Origin: JAVBJN01 sp031546985
GTDB lineage: Bacteria; Bacteroidota; Bacteroidia; Chitinophagales; Chitinophagaceae
Reading direction: 5' to 3'
Length of the DNA stretch: 49,170 nt
Assembly: GCA_031546985.1 (NCBI GenBank)
Contig: JAVBJN010000030.1
Span: 1-49,170 of the forward strand
A program made the translations under genes and the position numbers. Position 1 is the first letter of the stretch; each line of letters opens with the position of its first letter. Positions 7,164 to 16,043 of this stretch are shown here, one piece after another. Under the pieces are notes generated by a model that saw nothing but the letters and a program-made list of their open reading frames with translations, did no database searches and was not told the DNA's origin.

Positions 7164-7910
7164 ATGAAAGGCCATTTTTTTTCGAAGTTGTTATGTTTAA
7201 TCCGCATACATTTTCAATTGCCCGCTCCGGGCATAAAATGCCTGTTGTTGATAGCCTGTGTTTGCAGTAGTTTCGCCGGGTGCGCGCAAAAAACAAAACA
7301 TATTACAATGACCGAAGCAGATAAAGTATTATTTAAGGCCGCTGCGGATAATGATACCGCTGCCATTTCAAAAGCCATTACGTCCGGTGCTTCCTTGCAT
7401 ACGGTAGACGAAGGCAGCCGCACCGCTTTGCTGGTGGCTACCTACCAGAACAATATTAATGCAGCATTGCAATTGATAGATGCAGGATCGGATGTAAATG
7501 CCCAGGATCATATCCAGGAATCGGCTTTCCTGCATGCCGGGGCAAAAGGCTATGTAGAAATCTTGCGCCGCTGTATGAGCGCTGGTGCACGGTACGATGT
7601 ATACAACCGCTTTGGCGGCACCGCATTGATCCCCGCCTGCGAGCGGGCGCATATCCCTGTGGTAGAAGCAATATTGACCGATATAGCTTTTCCGGTTAAC
7701 CACATCAACAACCTGGGCTGGACCGCCTTGATGGAGGCCGTTATACTCGGTGATGGCGAAGCTCCACATATACAGGTAGTAAAATTGTTGCTGGCAGCGC
7801 ATGCCGATGTAAACATTCCGGATAAAAAAGGCATTACACCCTACCAGCATGCTGTACAGCTTGGGTATAAAGAAATGGCGGCCCTGCTGCAAGCGGCGGG
7901 TGGCAAATAA
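7164..7910 (+). CDS. Ankyrin-repeat lipoprotein
   Basis: The product is 248 residues. A hydrophobic segment (KCLLLIACVCSSFAGC, residues 25-40) ends in a lipobox with Cys40, so it is probably a lipoprotein. The n-region before it is unusually long, so a later non-ATG start is possible. Residues 70-245 form about five ankyrin repeats, e.g. GSRTALLVATYQNNINAALQ, GWTALMEAVILGDGE and KKGITPYQHAVQLGYKEMAA, with the LLLAAHADVNI-type turns of the family. Ankyrin proteins mediate protein contacts. It lies 20 bp after the MarR gene and is probably the third gene of that operon. Confidence 0.8.
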   Translation: MKGHFFSKLLCLIRIHFQLPAPGIKCLLLIACVCSSFAGCAQKTKHITMTEADKVLFKAAADNDTAAISKAITSGASLHTVDEGSRTALLVATYQNNINAALQLIDAGSDVNAQDHIQESAFLHAGAKGYVEILRRCMSAGARYDVYNRFGGTALIPACERAHIPVVEAILTDIAFPVNHINNLGWTALMEAVILGDGEAPHIQVVKLLLAAHADVNIPDKKGITPYQHAVQLGYKEMAALLQAAGGK

Positions 7911-7959
7911 AGCAGCGCTCTTAACAAATAGAAAAGCGGTCATCGTGCAAAGCCGGTCT

Positions 7960-7998
7960 CTGAACTTGTCGAAGAGCTGCGCTCTGAGCTTGTCGAAG
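7960..7998. repeat. Dispersed CTGAGCTTGTCGAAG repeat, two copies
   Basis: CTGAACTTGTCGAAG (7960-7974) and CTGAGCTTGTCGAAG (7984-7998) are separated by a short GAGCTGCGCT spacer. They belong to the same family as the cluster at 2742-2920. They lie between the convergent ankyrin-lipoprotein and exonuclease genes. Confidence 0.7.
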
Positions 7999-8091
7999 AG
8001 CCGGTGCATTGAGCCAACGCCCGGCTACCTTTAACGCCACCAGCTTGCCATAACCAATGCTTTAATTTGAAGCTGATAAAATGCTGAACAT

Positions 8092-8126
8092 AAAACGCCC
8101 CGCCGGTAGTATTGTTCCGGCGGGGC
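8092..8126 (-). terminator. Rho-independent terminator of the exonuclease gene
   Basis: The 10-bp perfect arms GCCCCGCCGG (8097-8106) and CCGGCGGGGC (8117-8126) are followed, on the minus strand, by a GTTTT tail (8096-8092). It sits 22 bp past the stop of the exodeoxyribonuclease III gene and ends the minus-strand block that includes the efflux operon. Confidence 0.75.
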
Positions 8127-8147
8127 CTTCTATAATATCACACTTAC

Positions 8148-8936
8148 TTATTTTTCCAGTTCTATCCAAACGGGCGCATGATCGCTGGTTTTTTCCCAGC
8201 CCCGCACATGGCGGTCTACACCGGCTTTTGAAAGTTTGCCAACCAGGTTGGGACTCAACAGGAAATGATCGATGCGCAATCCGGCATCGCGACCATAGGC
8301 ATTGCGGAAATAGTCCCAAAAAGTATAGATCTTTTCATCGGGGTATAGTTTACGAATGGCATCGGTCCAGCCCTGTCCCATCAGGTGCTGAAAAGCTTCG
8401 CGGGTTTCGGTGCGAAACAAGGCATCGTCTACCCAGCGCTCTGGCTTGTATACATCCTGCTCGGTAGGAATCACGTTGTAATCGCCCGTCAGCACCACCG
8501 GCATATCTTGTTTAAGCAAGCCGCTGGCGTGGTCTGCAAAGCGTTTCATCCAGCCCAGTTTGTAATCGAATTTAGGTCCCGGAGCAGGGTTGCCATTGGG
8601 CAGGTACAAGCCGCCTACAATAATGCCGTTTACTTCTGCTTCGATGTACCGGCTTTGTATGTCTTCGTCATCGCCGGGCAATCCTCTTGTTCTTTCCTTA
8701 ATGTCTAAACCCCGTGTAAGAATCGCTACGCCATTCCAGCTTTTTTGCCCATGCCAGATGGCATGGTAACCAATATTGGCTATGGCTTCTTCCGGAAACT
8801 TTTCCTGCGGTGCTTTCAGTTCCTGCAGGCACACAATATCGGGCTGGGTTTCTTCGAGCCATTTGAGCAATACGGCCAGGTGACCGTTTACGCCATTCAC
8901 GTTATAGGTTGCGATCTTAAGGGTTGGATGAGCCAT
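8148..8936 (-). CDS. xth: Exodeoxyribonuclease III (AP endonuclease)
   Basis: This 262-residue Mg-dependent enzyme cuts DNA 5' of abasic sites and degrades 3' ends in base excision repair. The catalytic signature residues of the family are all present: Asn12 in TYNVNG, Glu39 in CLQELK, the Asp152/Asn154 pair in LTGDYNV, the RIDHFLLSP segment, and the terminal SDHAPVWIELE Asp-His. Length is normal for ExoIII. It lies downstream of the efflux channel gene on the same strand (51-bp gap) and has its own terminator. Two DNA glycosylases that could feed it lie elsewhere in the window (27694 and 38981). Confidence 0.93.
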   Translation of the reverse strand: MAHPTLKIATYNVNGVNGHLAVLLKWLEETQPDIVCLQELKAPQEKFPEEAIANIGYHAIWHGQKSWNGVAILTRGLDIKERTRGLPGDDEDIQSRYIEAEVNGIIVGGLYLPNGNPAPGPKFDYKLGWMKRFADHASGLLKQDMPVVLTGDYNVIPTEQDVYKPERWVDDALFRTETREAFQHLMGQGWTDAIRKLYPDEKIYTFWDYFRNAYGRDAGLRIDHFLLSPNLVGKLSKAGVDRHVRGWEKTSDHAPVWIELEK

Positions 8937-8987
8937 GCGTATAAATTGAAACCAAAAGATAGGAAAAATAGGCGATTGGGCTACGCT

Positions 8988-10367
8988 TTACCAGCCGCCG
9001 CCCAGGGCTTTGTACAGCAATACCGTAGCATTAAGCTTGCCCTGCAATGCCCGCGACTCCTGGAACTGCGCATCAAAAAGGTTATTTTCCATCAATATCA
9101 CATCAATGTAAGAAGTGTAGCCAGAGTCGTATTTGGCCTTGGATAGAATTAATGCTTTGCGGGCTGCCACTACCATTATTCTCAGCTGCTCATACTCTTC
9201 TGCATAGGTGCGGTAGTAGGCCAGCGCATTGTCTACATCCCGGAAAGCAGCCAGCACGGTTTGTTGGTACGCGTAAAAAGTCTGGTCGTATCGTTTCCGT
9301 TCTGCTATCACCGCGTTTTTCCGTTGAAAAAAGGTAAAGAGAGGCCCGGTAATGCTTCCAAAACCATTGGCCACCATACCGCCGTTACCGATAAAGGAAC
9401 TTAACTCGGGACTAGCAAAACCCAATACGCCAGTAAGGCTTATGGAAGGAAAACGGTTGGCCTGCGCTACCCCAATCTGTTCGAACTGGGCATGCATTAT
9501 TTTCTCTGCCGCCATTACATCGGGCCTGCGCTCCAGCAATTGTGAGGGCAAGCCTACCGGAATATCGGGCGATAATATTTGTTCAAAATTGCTGTAGCCC
9601 CGGGGTACTTCGCCCGGGCCCATACCCATTAAAAGCCTGATGGCATTTTCGGTTTGCACAATCTGGCGCTCCAGCGAGGGAATAGCCGCCGCTGCGATAG
9701 ACTCCTGCTGAATGGCCTGCAACTGGTCTATCTCGGCAATGTAGCCTTTATTATACCGGTCGGTAATGATTTTGGTATTGTCCTTACGGCCTATCAACGT
9801 TTGTTGTGCAATCGACAACCGGTTATCGAGGTCGCGCAGCAGAAAATAGTTGGCAGCCACTTCTGCAATAAGGCTTACCTGCAACGCATTCCGTTCCTGC
9901 TGTGTAGCTTCGTATTGTGCCTGCGCAGCCCGGTTGGCATGCCGGAACTTGCCCCACAAATCGGGTTCCCAGCTTAGTACACCAAAAGCATTAAACACGG
10001 CCCCTTCAATACCGCCAGCCACTTTTTGCGCATCGGTGCCCGCATGCCCGCCGCCGGCCTTACCGGAATAACCCAATTGCGGAAACATATTGGCCTTTAC
10101 AACAGCCATTTCGGCGCGCGATGCTTCTATCCTTGCCGCAGCTACATGCAGATCCTTATTGCTGTCCAGCGTGGTCTGTATCATGCCTTTCAGCGCGGTA
10201 TCTTCATAAACTTCAAACCATTTATCCAAAGGCATGGTATCCCTGGGCTCCACTACCCGGTAGGTAATATCCTGCGGGGCTGTGGGACTGGAATACTTCT
10301 TGCCCACCATGCAACCAGCGCAAAGTACCAGAACGGCTATGGGGCCATATATGTTTCTTACGTTCAT
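8988..10367 (-). CDS. RND efflux outer-membrane channel lipoprotein, OprM/NodT type
   Basis: This 459-residue TolC-like channel carries substrates across the outer membrane. A lipobox VLCAGC gives Cys19 as the lipid anchor. The two repeated halves of the outer-membrane efflux protein domain are visible: an early IQTTLDSNKDLHVAAARIEASRAEM helix and a LPSQLLERRPDVMAAEKIMHA motif (about residues 275-295). The C-terminal half has the matching AERKRYDQTFYAYQQTVLAAFRDVDNAL helix. It is the last gene of the adaptor-pump-channel operon; its ATG lies 5 bp after the pump stop. The length is normal. Confidence 0.92.
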   Translation of the reverse strand: MNVRNIYGPIAVLVLCAGCMVGKKYSSPTAPQDITYRVVEPRDTMPLDKWFEVYEDTALKGMIQTTLDSNKDLHVAAARIEASRAEMAVVKANMFPQLGYSGKAGGGHAGTDAQKVAGGIEGAVFNAFGVLSWEPDLWGKFRHANRAAQAQYEATQQERNALQVSLIAEVAANYFLLRDLDNRLSIAQQTLIGRKDNTKIITDRYNKGYIAEIDQLQAIQQESIAAAAIPSLERQIVQTENAIRLLMGMGPGEVPRGYSNFEQILSPDIPVGLPSQLLERRPDVMAAEKIMHAQFEQIGVAQANRFPSISLTGVLGFASPELSSFIGNGGMVANGFGSITGPLFTFFQRKNAVIAERKRYDQTFYAYQQTVLAAFRDVDNALAYYRTYAEEYEQLRIMVVAARKALILSKAKYDSGYTSYIDVILMENNLFDAQFQESRALQGKLNATVLLYKALGGGW

Positions 10368-10372
10368 TGTAT

Positions 10373-13300
10373 TTAAGGTTGAGGTTCACCAGTCTTTCCT
10401 TTCGCTTTTTTCTTACGCTCAATAAGCACGAAGAAAGCAGGAATAAGCATTACACCAATTATAGTTGCAGTGAGCATACCGCTGAATACCGCCATGCCCA
10501 TTACTTTTCTTCCTTCGGCTCCGGCGCCCGAAGCCGTAAGCAACGGCACCACACCCAGGATAAAGGCGAGTGAGGTCATGAGGATAGGCCGGAACCTTAG
10601 TTTGGCGCCACCAATGGCAGCCTCGTAAGTCTCTTCGCCGCTCTCGACTTTCATTTTGGCAAATTCTACAATGAGGATGGCGTTTTTCGCATTCAGCCCA
10701 ATAAGCATTACCAGCCCGATCTGCGCAAATACATTGTTGACATAACTCAGCGAAAATAAGCCCGCCAGGAACAAACCCAGAAACGCGCCCATAGCTGCCC
10801 AGGGCGTACCCAGCAACACGCTGAACGGGAGTTTCCAGCTTTCGTACTGCGCAGCCAGGATAAGGAATACAAACAACAGCGCCATTACAAACGCGGTACC
10901 GCCTGTACCCTCTGCATTTTTTTCCTGGAACGAAATATTGCTCCATTGGTAAGACATATCGGGGGGCAACACCTGTTTGGCTACTTCTTCCAGCGCGGTC
11001 AACGCCTCTGCGGAGCTGTACCCCTGCGCCGGAACACCGCCTATCTCTGCAGACCGGTAAATGTTAAAGTGGTTGGTATATTGCGGACCCGAAGTGTCTT
11101 TTACCACAGCTACTGTACCGGCAGGCACCATATCGCCCGAAGCATTGCGGATAAAAAACTGCTGCAAACCCTCCGGCGACATGCGGTAAGGCATATCGGC
11201 CATTACATAGGTTTTATACTGGCGCCCAAACTGGTTAAAGTTATTGACAAAGGAACCGCCGAGTAAAGTAGAAATCGTGGTATTCACATCATTGAGCTGC
11301 AAGCCCAGCTTATCTACTTTCTCTTTGTCTACCATAATGCTTTTCTGCGGTACATTGGCCCGGAACAAGGTGTACACACTACCTATCTCCGGACGTTTGC
11401 TTGCTTCTGCAATAAAACGCTGCACCTGCTCGGCCAGGTACTGGGGCGAGTTACCTGCCCTGTCCTGCAACATCATGGTAAAACCGGCACCATTGCCCAA
11501 CCCGATAATAGGTGGTGGCCCCACAGCCATAGCCGTAGCTTCAGAAATACCCTTCATGGTAAGCCGGTTTACCTCTTGTACCAGCTCGAGCGCTGTTCTG
11601 TGCCGCTCATGCCAGGGCTTTAAGGTGATGAAAAAAGTAGCGGCGTTGGGTGCAACAGTATTGCTAAGCAGGTTGTTGCCGTTTACCACCGTATATAATT
11701 CTACTTCGGGTATTTTCTTTAGTATTGCCTCTACCTTTTGCGATACCTCATCGGTCCGTTGGAGCGAAGCCGCATCGGGTAGCATAACGCTGATGAGGAA
11801 CCAGCCCTGGTCTTCTTCGGGCACAAAACCCGAAGGCACTTTTTTACCCAGCGCTACTGCCAATACAACGATGCCACCCAGCACAATAAGGGAAATAACC
11901 AGTTTACGGGCAAAGAAACCCGCCACCTTTACATACTGGTTGGTAAACCGGTCAAACATGCGGTTAAAGGCAGCGAAGAACCGGGCCAGTAATCCTTTTT
12001 TTTGCGAAGCGGGTTTTAAGATAAGCGCCGCCAATGCAGGGCTAAGGGTAAGCGCGTTGAAAGCCGAGAATAAAACAGAGATGGCAATGGTAATGGCAAA
12101 CTGCTGGTACAACCGCCCGGTAATGCCCCCGGTAAGCGCTACCGGTATAAATACAGCCGCCAGGATCACCGCGATGGCTACTACCGGGCCGCCTACTTCT
12201 TTCATGGCTTTGCGGGTAGCCTCCTTAGGCTCCATACCATGCTCAATATTGTGCATTACAGCTTCTACCACCACAATGGCATCATCTACCACAAACCCGA
12301 TGGCCAGTACCAGCCCCAGCAACGAAAGTGTGTTGATGGAAAAACCCAGGAGCGGAAACACCATAAACGTACCAATAAGGGAAACCGGTACGGTTAGCAG
12401 CGGTATAAGCGTAGCCCGCCAATCCTGCAAAAACAGGAATACCACCAGTATTACCAGCACCAGGGCTTCGACTAAAGTATGCATTATCTCTTCTACCCCG
12501 GCGGTAACCGCATCGGTAGTATCGAGCGAAACACGCATTTCCATATCTACCGGAAAACGCTGTTTGAGCTCCTCCATTTTTTTCTTTACGGCACCGGCCA
12601 CTGCCAGCGCGTTGGAACCAGGAATCTGGTACACCGCAATGGTTGCAGCACTGTTGCCGTTAATGCGGCTGGTCATGCTGTAGTTTTCTGTACCCAGCTC
12701 TACCCTTGCCACATCGCTCATATGCACCAGCGCGCCGCTGGTATTGGATTTGAGAATAATATTGCCAAACTCACCTTCTGTAATGAGCCGCGATTGCAAC
12801 ATGGCGGTATACGTATTTTGGGTACCCACAGAGGCAGGTTCGCCGCCAAAACTACCGCCGGGTTTAATAATGTTCTGCTCTTTTATTTTATTGATCACAT
12901 CCTGCACAGTGAGGTCGTAGCGTGAGAGCTGATCGGGGCGTATCCAGATGCGCATAGCGTATTCGGAGCCACCCAATACATTTACATCGCCTACCCCGTT
13001 GATGCGTTTGAGCTCATCTACAATATTGATGTAGGCATAGTTGTTAATGAATTTGGAATCGTAGGTATTCTGGGGCGATACAATAGAAACCAGCATGAGC
13101 GGAAACGTAAGCGATTTCTTTACCGAAACCCCCATAGCCGTAACTTCGGCGGGTAAGAAAGGATTGGCCAGCGCTACCCGGTTTTGCGTAAGCATGTTTA
13201 CATTATCGAGGTCGGTACCTACATCAAACGATACTTCGAGCCGCATGCTGCCATCATTGGCATTTACCGAGCGCATATACAGCATATGCTCTACCCCGTT

Positions 13301-13507
13301 TACCTGCTGCTCAATAGGTGTAGCCACCGTTTGTTCCATATTTACAGCATTGGCACCATTGTAGCTGGCGCTTACCTGTACCATCGGTGGTGTAATCTCG
13401 GGATATTGGGAAACCGGAATGCCCCGCAAGACAAGCAAACCCAGTATTACCATCAGGATAGATAATACCATTGCAAATATGGGGCGGCGGATAAAAAATT
13501 CGCTCAT
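10373..13507 (-). CDS. RND multidrug efflux pump, HAE1 (AcrB/MexB) family
   Basis: This 1044-residue inner-membrane proton antiporter has the family opening MSEFFIRRPIFAMVLSILMV and twelve expected membrane segments in two halves. Both large periplasmic loops are present. The proton-relay aspartates are Asp408-Asp409 in GFVVDDAIVVVE, equivalent to AcrB D407/D408. The TM10 lysine is in GLNAKNAILIVEF. A QxWR-type loop after TM4 region (QDWRATLIPLLTVP) is also typical. Length matches AcrB closely. It lies between the adaptor (40-bp gap) and channel genes and should form the tripartite complex. Substrate range cannot be deduced. Confidence 0.95.
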   Translation of the reverse strand: MSEFFIRRPIFAMVLSILMVILGLLVLRGIPVSQYPEITPPMVQVSASYNGANAVNMEQTVATPIEQQVNGVEHMLYMRSVNANDGSMRLEVSFDVGTDLDNVNMLTQNRVALANPFLPAEVTAMGVSVKKSLTFPLMLVSIVSPQNTYDSKFINNYAYINIVDELKRINGVGDVNVLGGSEYAMRIWIRPDQLSRYDLTVQDVINKIKEQNIIKPGGSFGGEPASVGTQNTYTAMLQSRLITEGEFGNIILKSNTSGALVHMSDVARVELGTENYSMTSRINGNSAATIAVYQIPGSNALAVAGAVKKKMEELKQRFPVDMEMRVSLDTTDAVTAGVEEIMHTLVEALVLVILVVFLFLQDWRATLIPLLTVPVSLIGTFMVFPLLGFSINTLSLLGLVLAIGFVVDDAIVVVEAVMHNIEHGMEPKEATRKAMKEVGGPVVAIAVILAAVFIPVALTGGITGRLYQQFAITIAISVLFSAFNALTLSPALAALILKPASQKKGLLARFFAAFNRMFDRFTNQYVKVAGFFARKLVISLIVLGGIVVLAVALGKKVPSGFVPEEDQGWFLISVMLPDAASLQRTDEVSQKVEAILKKIPEVELYTVVNGNNLLSNTVAPNAATFFITLKPWHERHRTALELVQEVNRLTMKGISEATAMAVGPPPIIGLGNGAGFTMMLQDRAGNSPQYLAEQVQRFIAEASKRPEIGSVYTLFRANVPQKSIMVDKEKVDKLGLQLNDVNTTISTLLGGSFVNNFNQFGRQYKTYVMADMPYRMSPEGLQQFFIRNASGDMVPAGTVAVVKDTSGPQYTNHFNIYRSAEIGGVPAQGYSSAEALTALEEVAKQVLPPDMSYQWSNISFQEKNAEGTGGTAFVMALLFVFLILAAQYESWKLPFSVLLGTPWAAMGAFLGLFLAGLFSLSYVNNVFAQIGLVMLIGLNAKNAILIVEFAKMKVESGEETYEAAIGGAKLRFRPILMTSLAFILGVVPLLTASGAGAEGRKVMGMAVFSGMLTATIIGVMLIPAFFVLIERKKKAKGKTGEPQP

Positions 13508-13547
13508 GGGGAAGATTGGTTTCGTCTCAGAATACAGTTATGCCTGT

Positions 13548-14675
13548 CTATTTTGCCGATGTAGAGTCGTAAGCGTATTTGCCCATCACCGGCTTAATTT
13601 CCATACCGGGTTTAATGATTGCATTGCCAACAAGCGCAACCTTTTCGCCGGGTTTAAGTCCTTCGGTTATGATCCAGTTGCTGCCTACACGGCTGCCTAC
13701 CTTTACCGGCCGTGGGTTGATCTTGCTGCTATCGTTCACCACATATACCATATAGATATTCTGTAGCTGGTTTACCGCTTGCTGTGGCACCAGAATAGCG
13801 CCGGGCAACTGCTCTGGCGTAAACCGCACTTTTACATACTGGCCGGGGCGCAACAGGTGCGATTTATTCTCTACCACAGCCTGCACCAACAATGAGCCGG
13901 TTAGCGCATCCACCTCACGGTTGGCCATATCAAACTTTCCTGTTTCGGGAAAAACGGAGCCGTCATTTAAGATGAACTGAACCTCCATGTTCTTCAACGC
14001 ATCGGGGCTCAATTTCTGACGAAACATGAGGTAATCGTTTTCGGTAATGGAAAAACGCACCCGCAGCTCGCCTATGGCAGATACGGTATTGATAGGTTCG
14101 TCGCCAAAGTTTTTAACGTAATCGCCTACCTGCACTTTAGAAACGCCAATGGTACCGGAGATGGGCGCCACAATGCGCGAATAGCTGAGGCGTGTTCTTG
14201 CATTGCTGAGTGCGGCTTCTGAAGCAGATACGGCCTGCCGTTGCGCATCATAAGTAGCCTGCGCGGCATCCAGATCGCGACGGCTTAGCGCATTCATTTC
14301 CGTAAGCGGTTTTACCCGGTCCAGATCTGCCTTAGCTTTTACCAGCATAATTTTAGCCTGCGCCACTTCGGCGCTTGCAGCCTGCTCCCTGTCGCGCAGC
14401 TCATCGTCCTGTATCACATACAGCAATTGCCCTTTCGTAACAGGGCCGCCTTCTTTAAAAGCAATTTGCTGTATCCAGCCCTCTACCCGTGGCCGTATTT
14501 CCACATCAGATTTACCCAGCGTTTGCCCTACGTATTCTACATACACCGGCACATCGCGCTGGCCTACCTGCACTACGTTTACTTCTGGCACAACCGGGGC
14601 TGCTCCTTTGTTCCTGTCAGAGCAGGATACCGATAAAAGCGATGGTAATAAGAGTATAAATGGTATGAATCTCAT
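13548..14675 (-). CDS. RND efflux periplasmic adaptor (membrane fusion protein)
   Basis: This 375-residue lipoprotein adaptor links the inner-membrane pump to the outer-membrane channel. The lipobox LLSVSC places the anchor at Cys18. Domains in order are the lipoyl/barrel-sandwich start (EIRPRVEGWIQQIAFKEGG, about residues 60-78), an alpha-helical hairpin rich in Ala/Glu/Lys (about 95-155), the second lipoyl half (RIVAPISGTIGVSKVQVGDYV), then beta-barrel and membrane-proximal domains. It is the first gene of the three-gene efflux operon. No TetR, AraC or MarR gene flanks the operon, so control is presumably from elsewhere. Confidence 0.92.
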   Translation of the reverse strand: MRFIPFILLLPSLLSVSCSDRNKGAAPVVPEVNVVQVGQRDVPVYVEYVGQTLGKSDVEIRPRVEGWIQQIAFKEGGPVTKGQLLYVIQDDELRDREQAASAEVAQAKIMLVKAKADLDRVKPLTEMNALSRRDLDAAQATYDAQRQAVSASEAALSNARTRLSYSRIVAPISGTIGVSKVQVGDYVKNFGDEPINTVSAIGELRVRFSITENDYLMFRQKLSPDALKNMEVQFILNDGSVFPETGKFDMANREVDALTGSLLVQAVVENKSHLLRPGQYVKVRFTPEQLPGAILVPQQAVNQLQNIYMVYVVNDSSKINPRPVKVGSRVGSNWIITEGLKPGEKVALVGNAIIKPGMEIKPVMGKYAYDSTSAK

Positions 14676-15039
14676 GGAAATAATTTAACATTAAAACAAC
14701 CGTTTCGCATTAAATCATTTAGTGTTATTTAAATGTAATTAATAATAGTGTAATAGAAAAAAGATTTATTCTTAAATGAAATAATATGAATGCCTTTGAT
14801 ATACTTGGTACAATATTCCCATTCCTCTTATTTAAACTACAGGATGAACGGTATACCATAAAGCCATATGGCTTAGTTTGTGCACCTATCAAGGTTATAA
14901 AACAATTGAAGAAACAGTATGGTTCGTTGCTACGAAAAAAAATAAATCGTTTGGCCTGTGCAACCATCCGACTTTATTAAAACAACAAAGCCACCTTTTG
15001 AGGTGGCTTTGTTGTTTTGCTCCGAAAAGCAATGATATT
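14676..15039. other. AT-rich intergenic region upstream of the efflux operon
   Basis: This is a 364-bp stretch with no convincing gene. It must contain the minus-strand promoter of the efflux operon, but I find no clean TAnnTTTG box. A strong hairpin terminator lies at 14979-15018. Short open frames on both strands (for example plus 14786-14980) lack family features and a clear ribosome-binding site. Confidence 0.5.
14979..15018. terminator. Strong hairpin terminator with 17-bp stem
   Basis: The perfect arms AAAACAACAAAGCCACC (14979-14995) and GGTGGCTTTGTTGTTTT (15002-15018) enclose a 6-base loop. The stem is A/T-rich at the base and so carries a T-run in both orientations. It lies 22 bp beyond the stop of the VOC gene at 15040 on the minus strand, which it most likely serves. 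It could also act bidirectionally. Confidence 0.8.
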
Positions 15040-15411
15040 TTACACATGCTGGTCTACAAAAATCATATTGCCATCGGGATCGGTGAGGATAAGACTGGCA
15101 GGGCCGGTTGTACTTTCATCGGCCTCGCTTACCAGGGCCACACCCGACTCTTTTAGCTGGCGCTGTATAGCCCGCACATCATCAAACGACTCCAGGTTGG
15201 CAGCGTTTTCGTCCCAGCCGGGGTTAAAGGTAATGATGTTGTTGTCGAACATACCCTGAAACAGCCCTATCAGCGCGTTGCCATTCTTCATAATAAGGTA
15301 GTTTTGTTCCATGCCACCGGCGAAAACCGCGAAACCCAGTTTTTCGTAAAATGCCTTTGAAACGCTAAGGTCTTTTACGCTAAGGCTCATAGAAAAGGCT
15401 CCTAATGTCAT
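15040..15411 (-). CDS. VOC (glyoxalase/bleomycin-resistance-like) family protein
   Basis: This 123-residue protein has the single-domain VOC fold. The opening TLGAFSMSLSVKDLSVSKAFYEKLGF and the closing TTGPASLILTDPDGNMIFVDQ are typical of both family halves, with the last Asp/Glu region where metal ligands often lie. The ligand set is incomplete by eye (no clear first-strand His), so a metalloenzyme role is uncertain. It is monocistronic, divergent from the DUF488 gene and followed by a strong terminator. Confidence 0.85.
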   Translation of the reverse strand: MTLGAFSMSLSVKDLSVSKAFYEKLGFAVFAGGMEQNYLIMKNGNALIGLFQGMFDNNIITFNPGWDENAANLESFDDVRAIQRQLKESGVALVSEADESTTGPASLILTDPDGNMIFVDQHV

Positions 15412-15519
15412 ATCTGCTGTTTTTGTTGGTTGTGGCTAAAGTTAAGGAAATTTTTTACCCTGCTGCTGCACTCAGCGTTACCACACTATTGTATCTTTAA
15501 GATCATACCGCTAGCGCTT

Positions 15520-15885
15520 ATGAAACCCGCAATACAGATCAAAAGAGTATACGAAAAACCGCTTAAAGCAGATGGTTGCAGAATACTGGCCAACCGGTTG
15601 TGGCCCCGCGGCATGACCAAAGAAGCGGTAGCAGTTGAAGCATGGGCCAAAGACCTGGCGCCCTCGCCGGAACTCAGAAAATGGTACAGACACGATCCCG
15701 ATCGGTGGCCAGACTTTCAGAAACGATACCTGGCCGAGCTAAAGAAAAATGATGCTGTAAATACCTTCCTGGAGCAATACGAAGCCGAGCCAACCATTAC
15801 CCTCTTATATGCTGCCCAGGATACCGAACACACCCATGCCCTTATACTACAACAATACCTTACGCAACAATACCAGCACACGTAA
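15520..15885 (+). CDS. DUF488 family protein
   Basis: I choose the ATG at 15520 (MKPAIQIKRVYEKP) over the longer frame from 15430, because family members begin here and the upstream part looks like promoter sequence (TATCTTTA at about 15491). The product is 121 residues. DUF488 hallmarks are visible: the N-terminal RVYEKP, ILANRLWPRGMTKE (about residues 23-36), WAKDLAPSPELRKWYRHDP and the late TLLYAAQDTEHTHALIL. The domain is common and its biochemical role is not established. It is divergent from the VOC gene. Confidence 0.85.
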   Translation: MKPAIQIKRVYEKPLKADGCRILANRLWPRGMTKEAVAVEAWAKDLAPSPELRKWYRHDPDRWPDFQKRYLAELKKNDAVNTFLEQYEAEPTITLLYAAQDTEHTHALILQQYLTQQYQHT

Positions 15886-16043
15886 CGCGCAACTACTTCC
15901 ACACCATAAACCAAAGAAACATTTATAATACAACTGGAAATACGTAATTTGTATACACTACCTAAAAGCATTCGTATTGCATTGCAAATGCCCTGGCGAT
16001 TGCTTGCCGTAAGACTTTGTTTAACCTTCCATTAAAAAATGCT

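Noticed and set aside
11244..12683. Long open frame (479 codons) on the plus strand inside the RND pump gene
   Set aside because: It is antisense to a well-supported pump gene, has a low-complexity Ser/Thr-rich translation with no family features, and arises from the codon bias of the real gene.
14786..14980. Small gene of 64 codons on the plus strand
   Set aside because: No clear ribosome-binding site, no recognisable family, and it runs into a terminator stem; probably chance in AT-rich DNA.
14979..15018. Terminal inverted repeat of an insertion sequence
   Set aside because: The two arms are adjacent with a 6-base loop, and no transposase lies nearby; a transcription terminator explains it.
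15430..15519. Longer N-terminus of the DUF488 protein
   Set aside because: The extra 30 residues lack family similarity, and the DNA there looks like the promoter region between two divergent genes.
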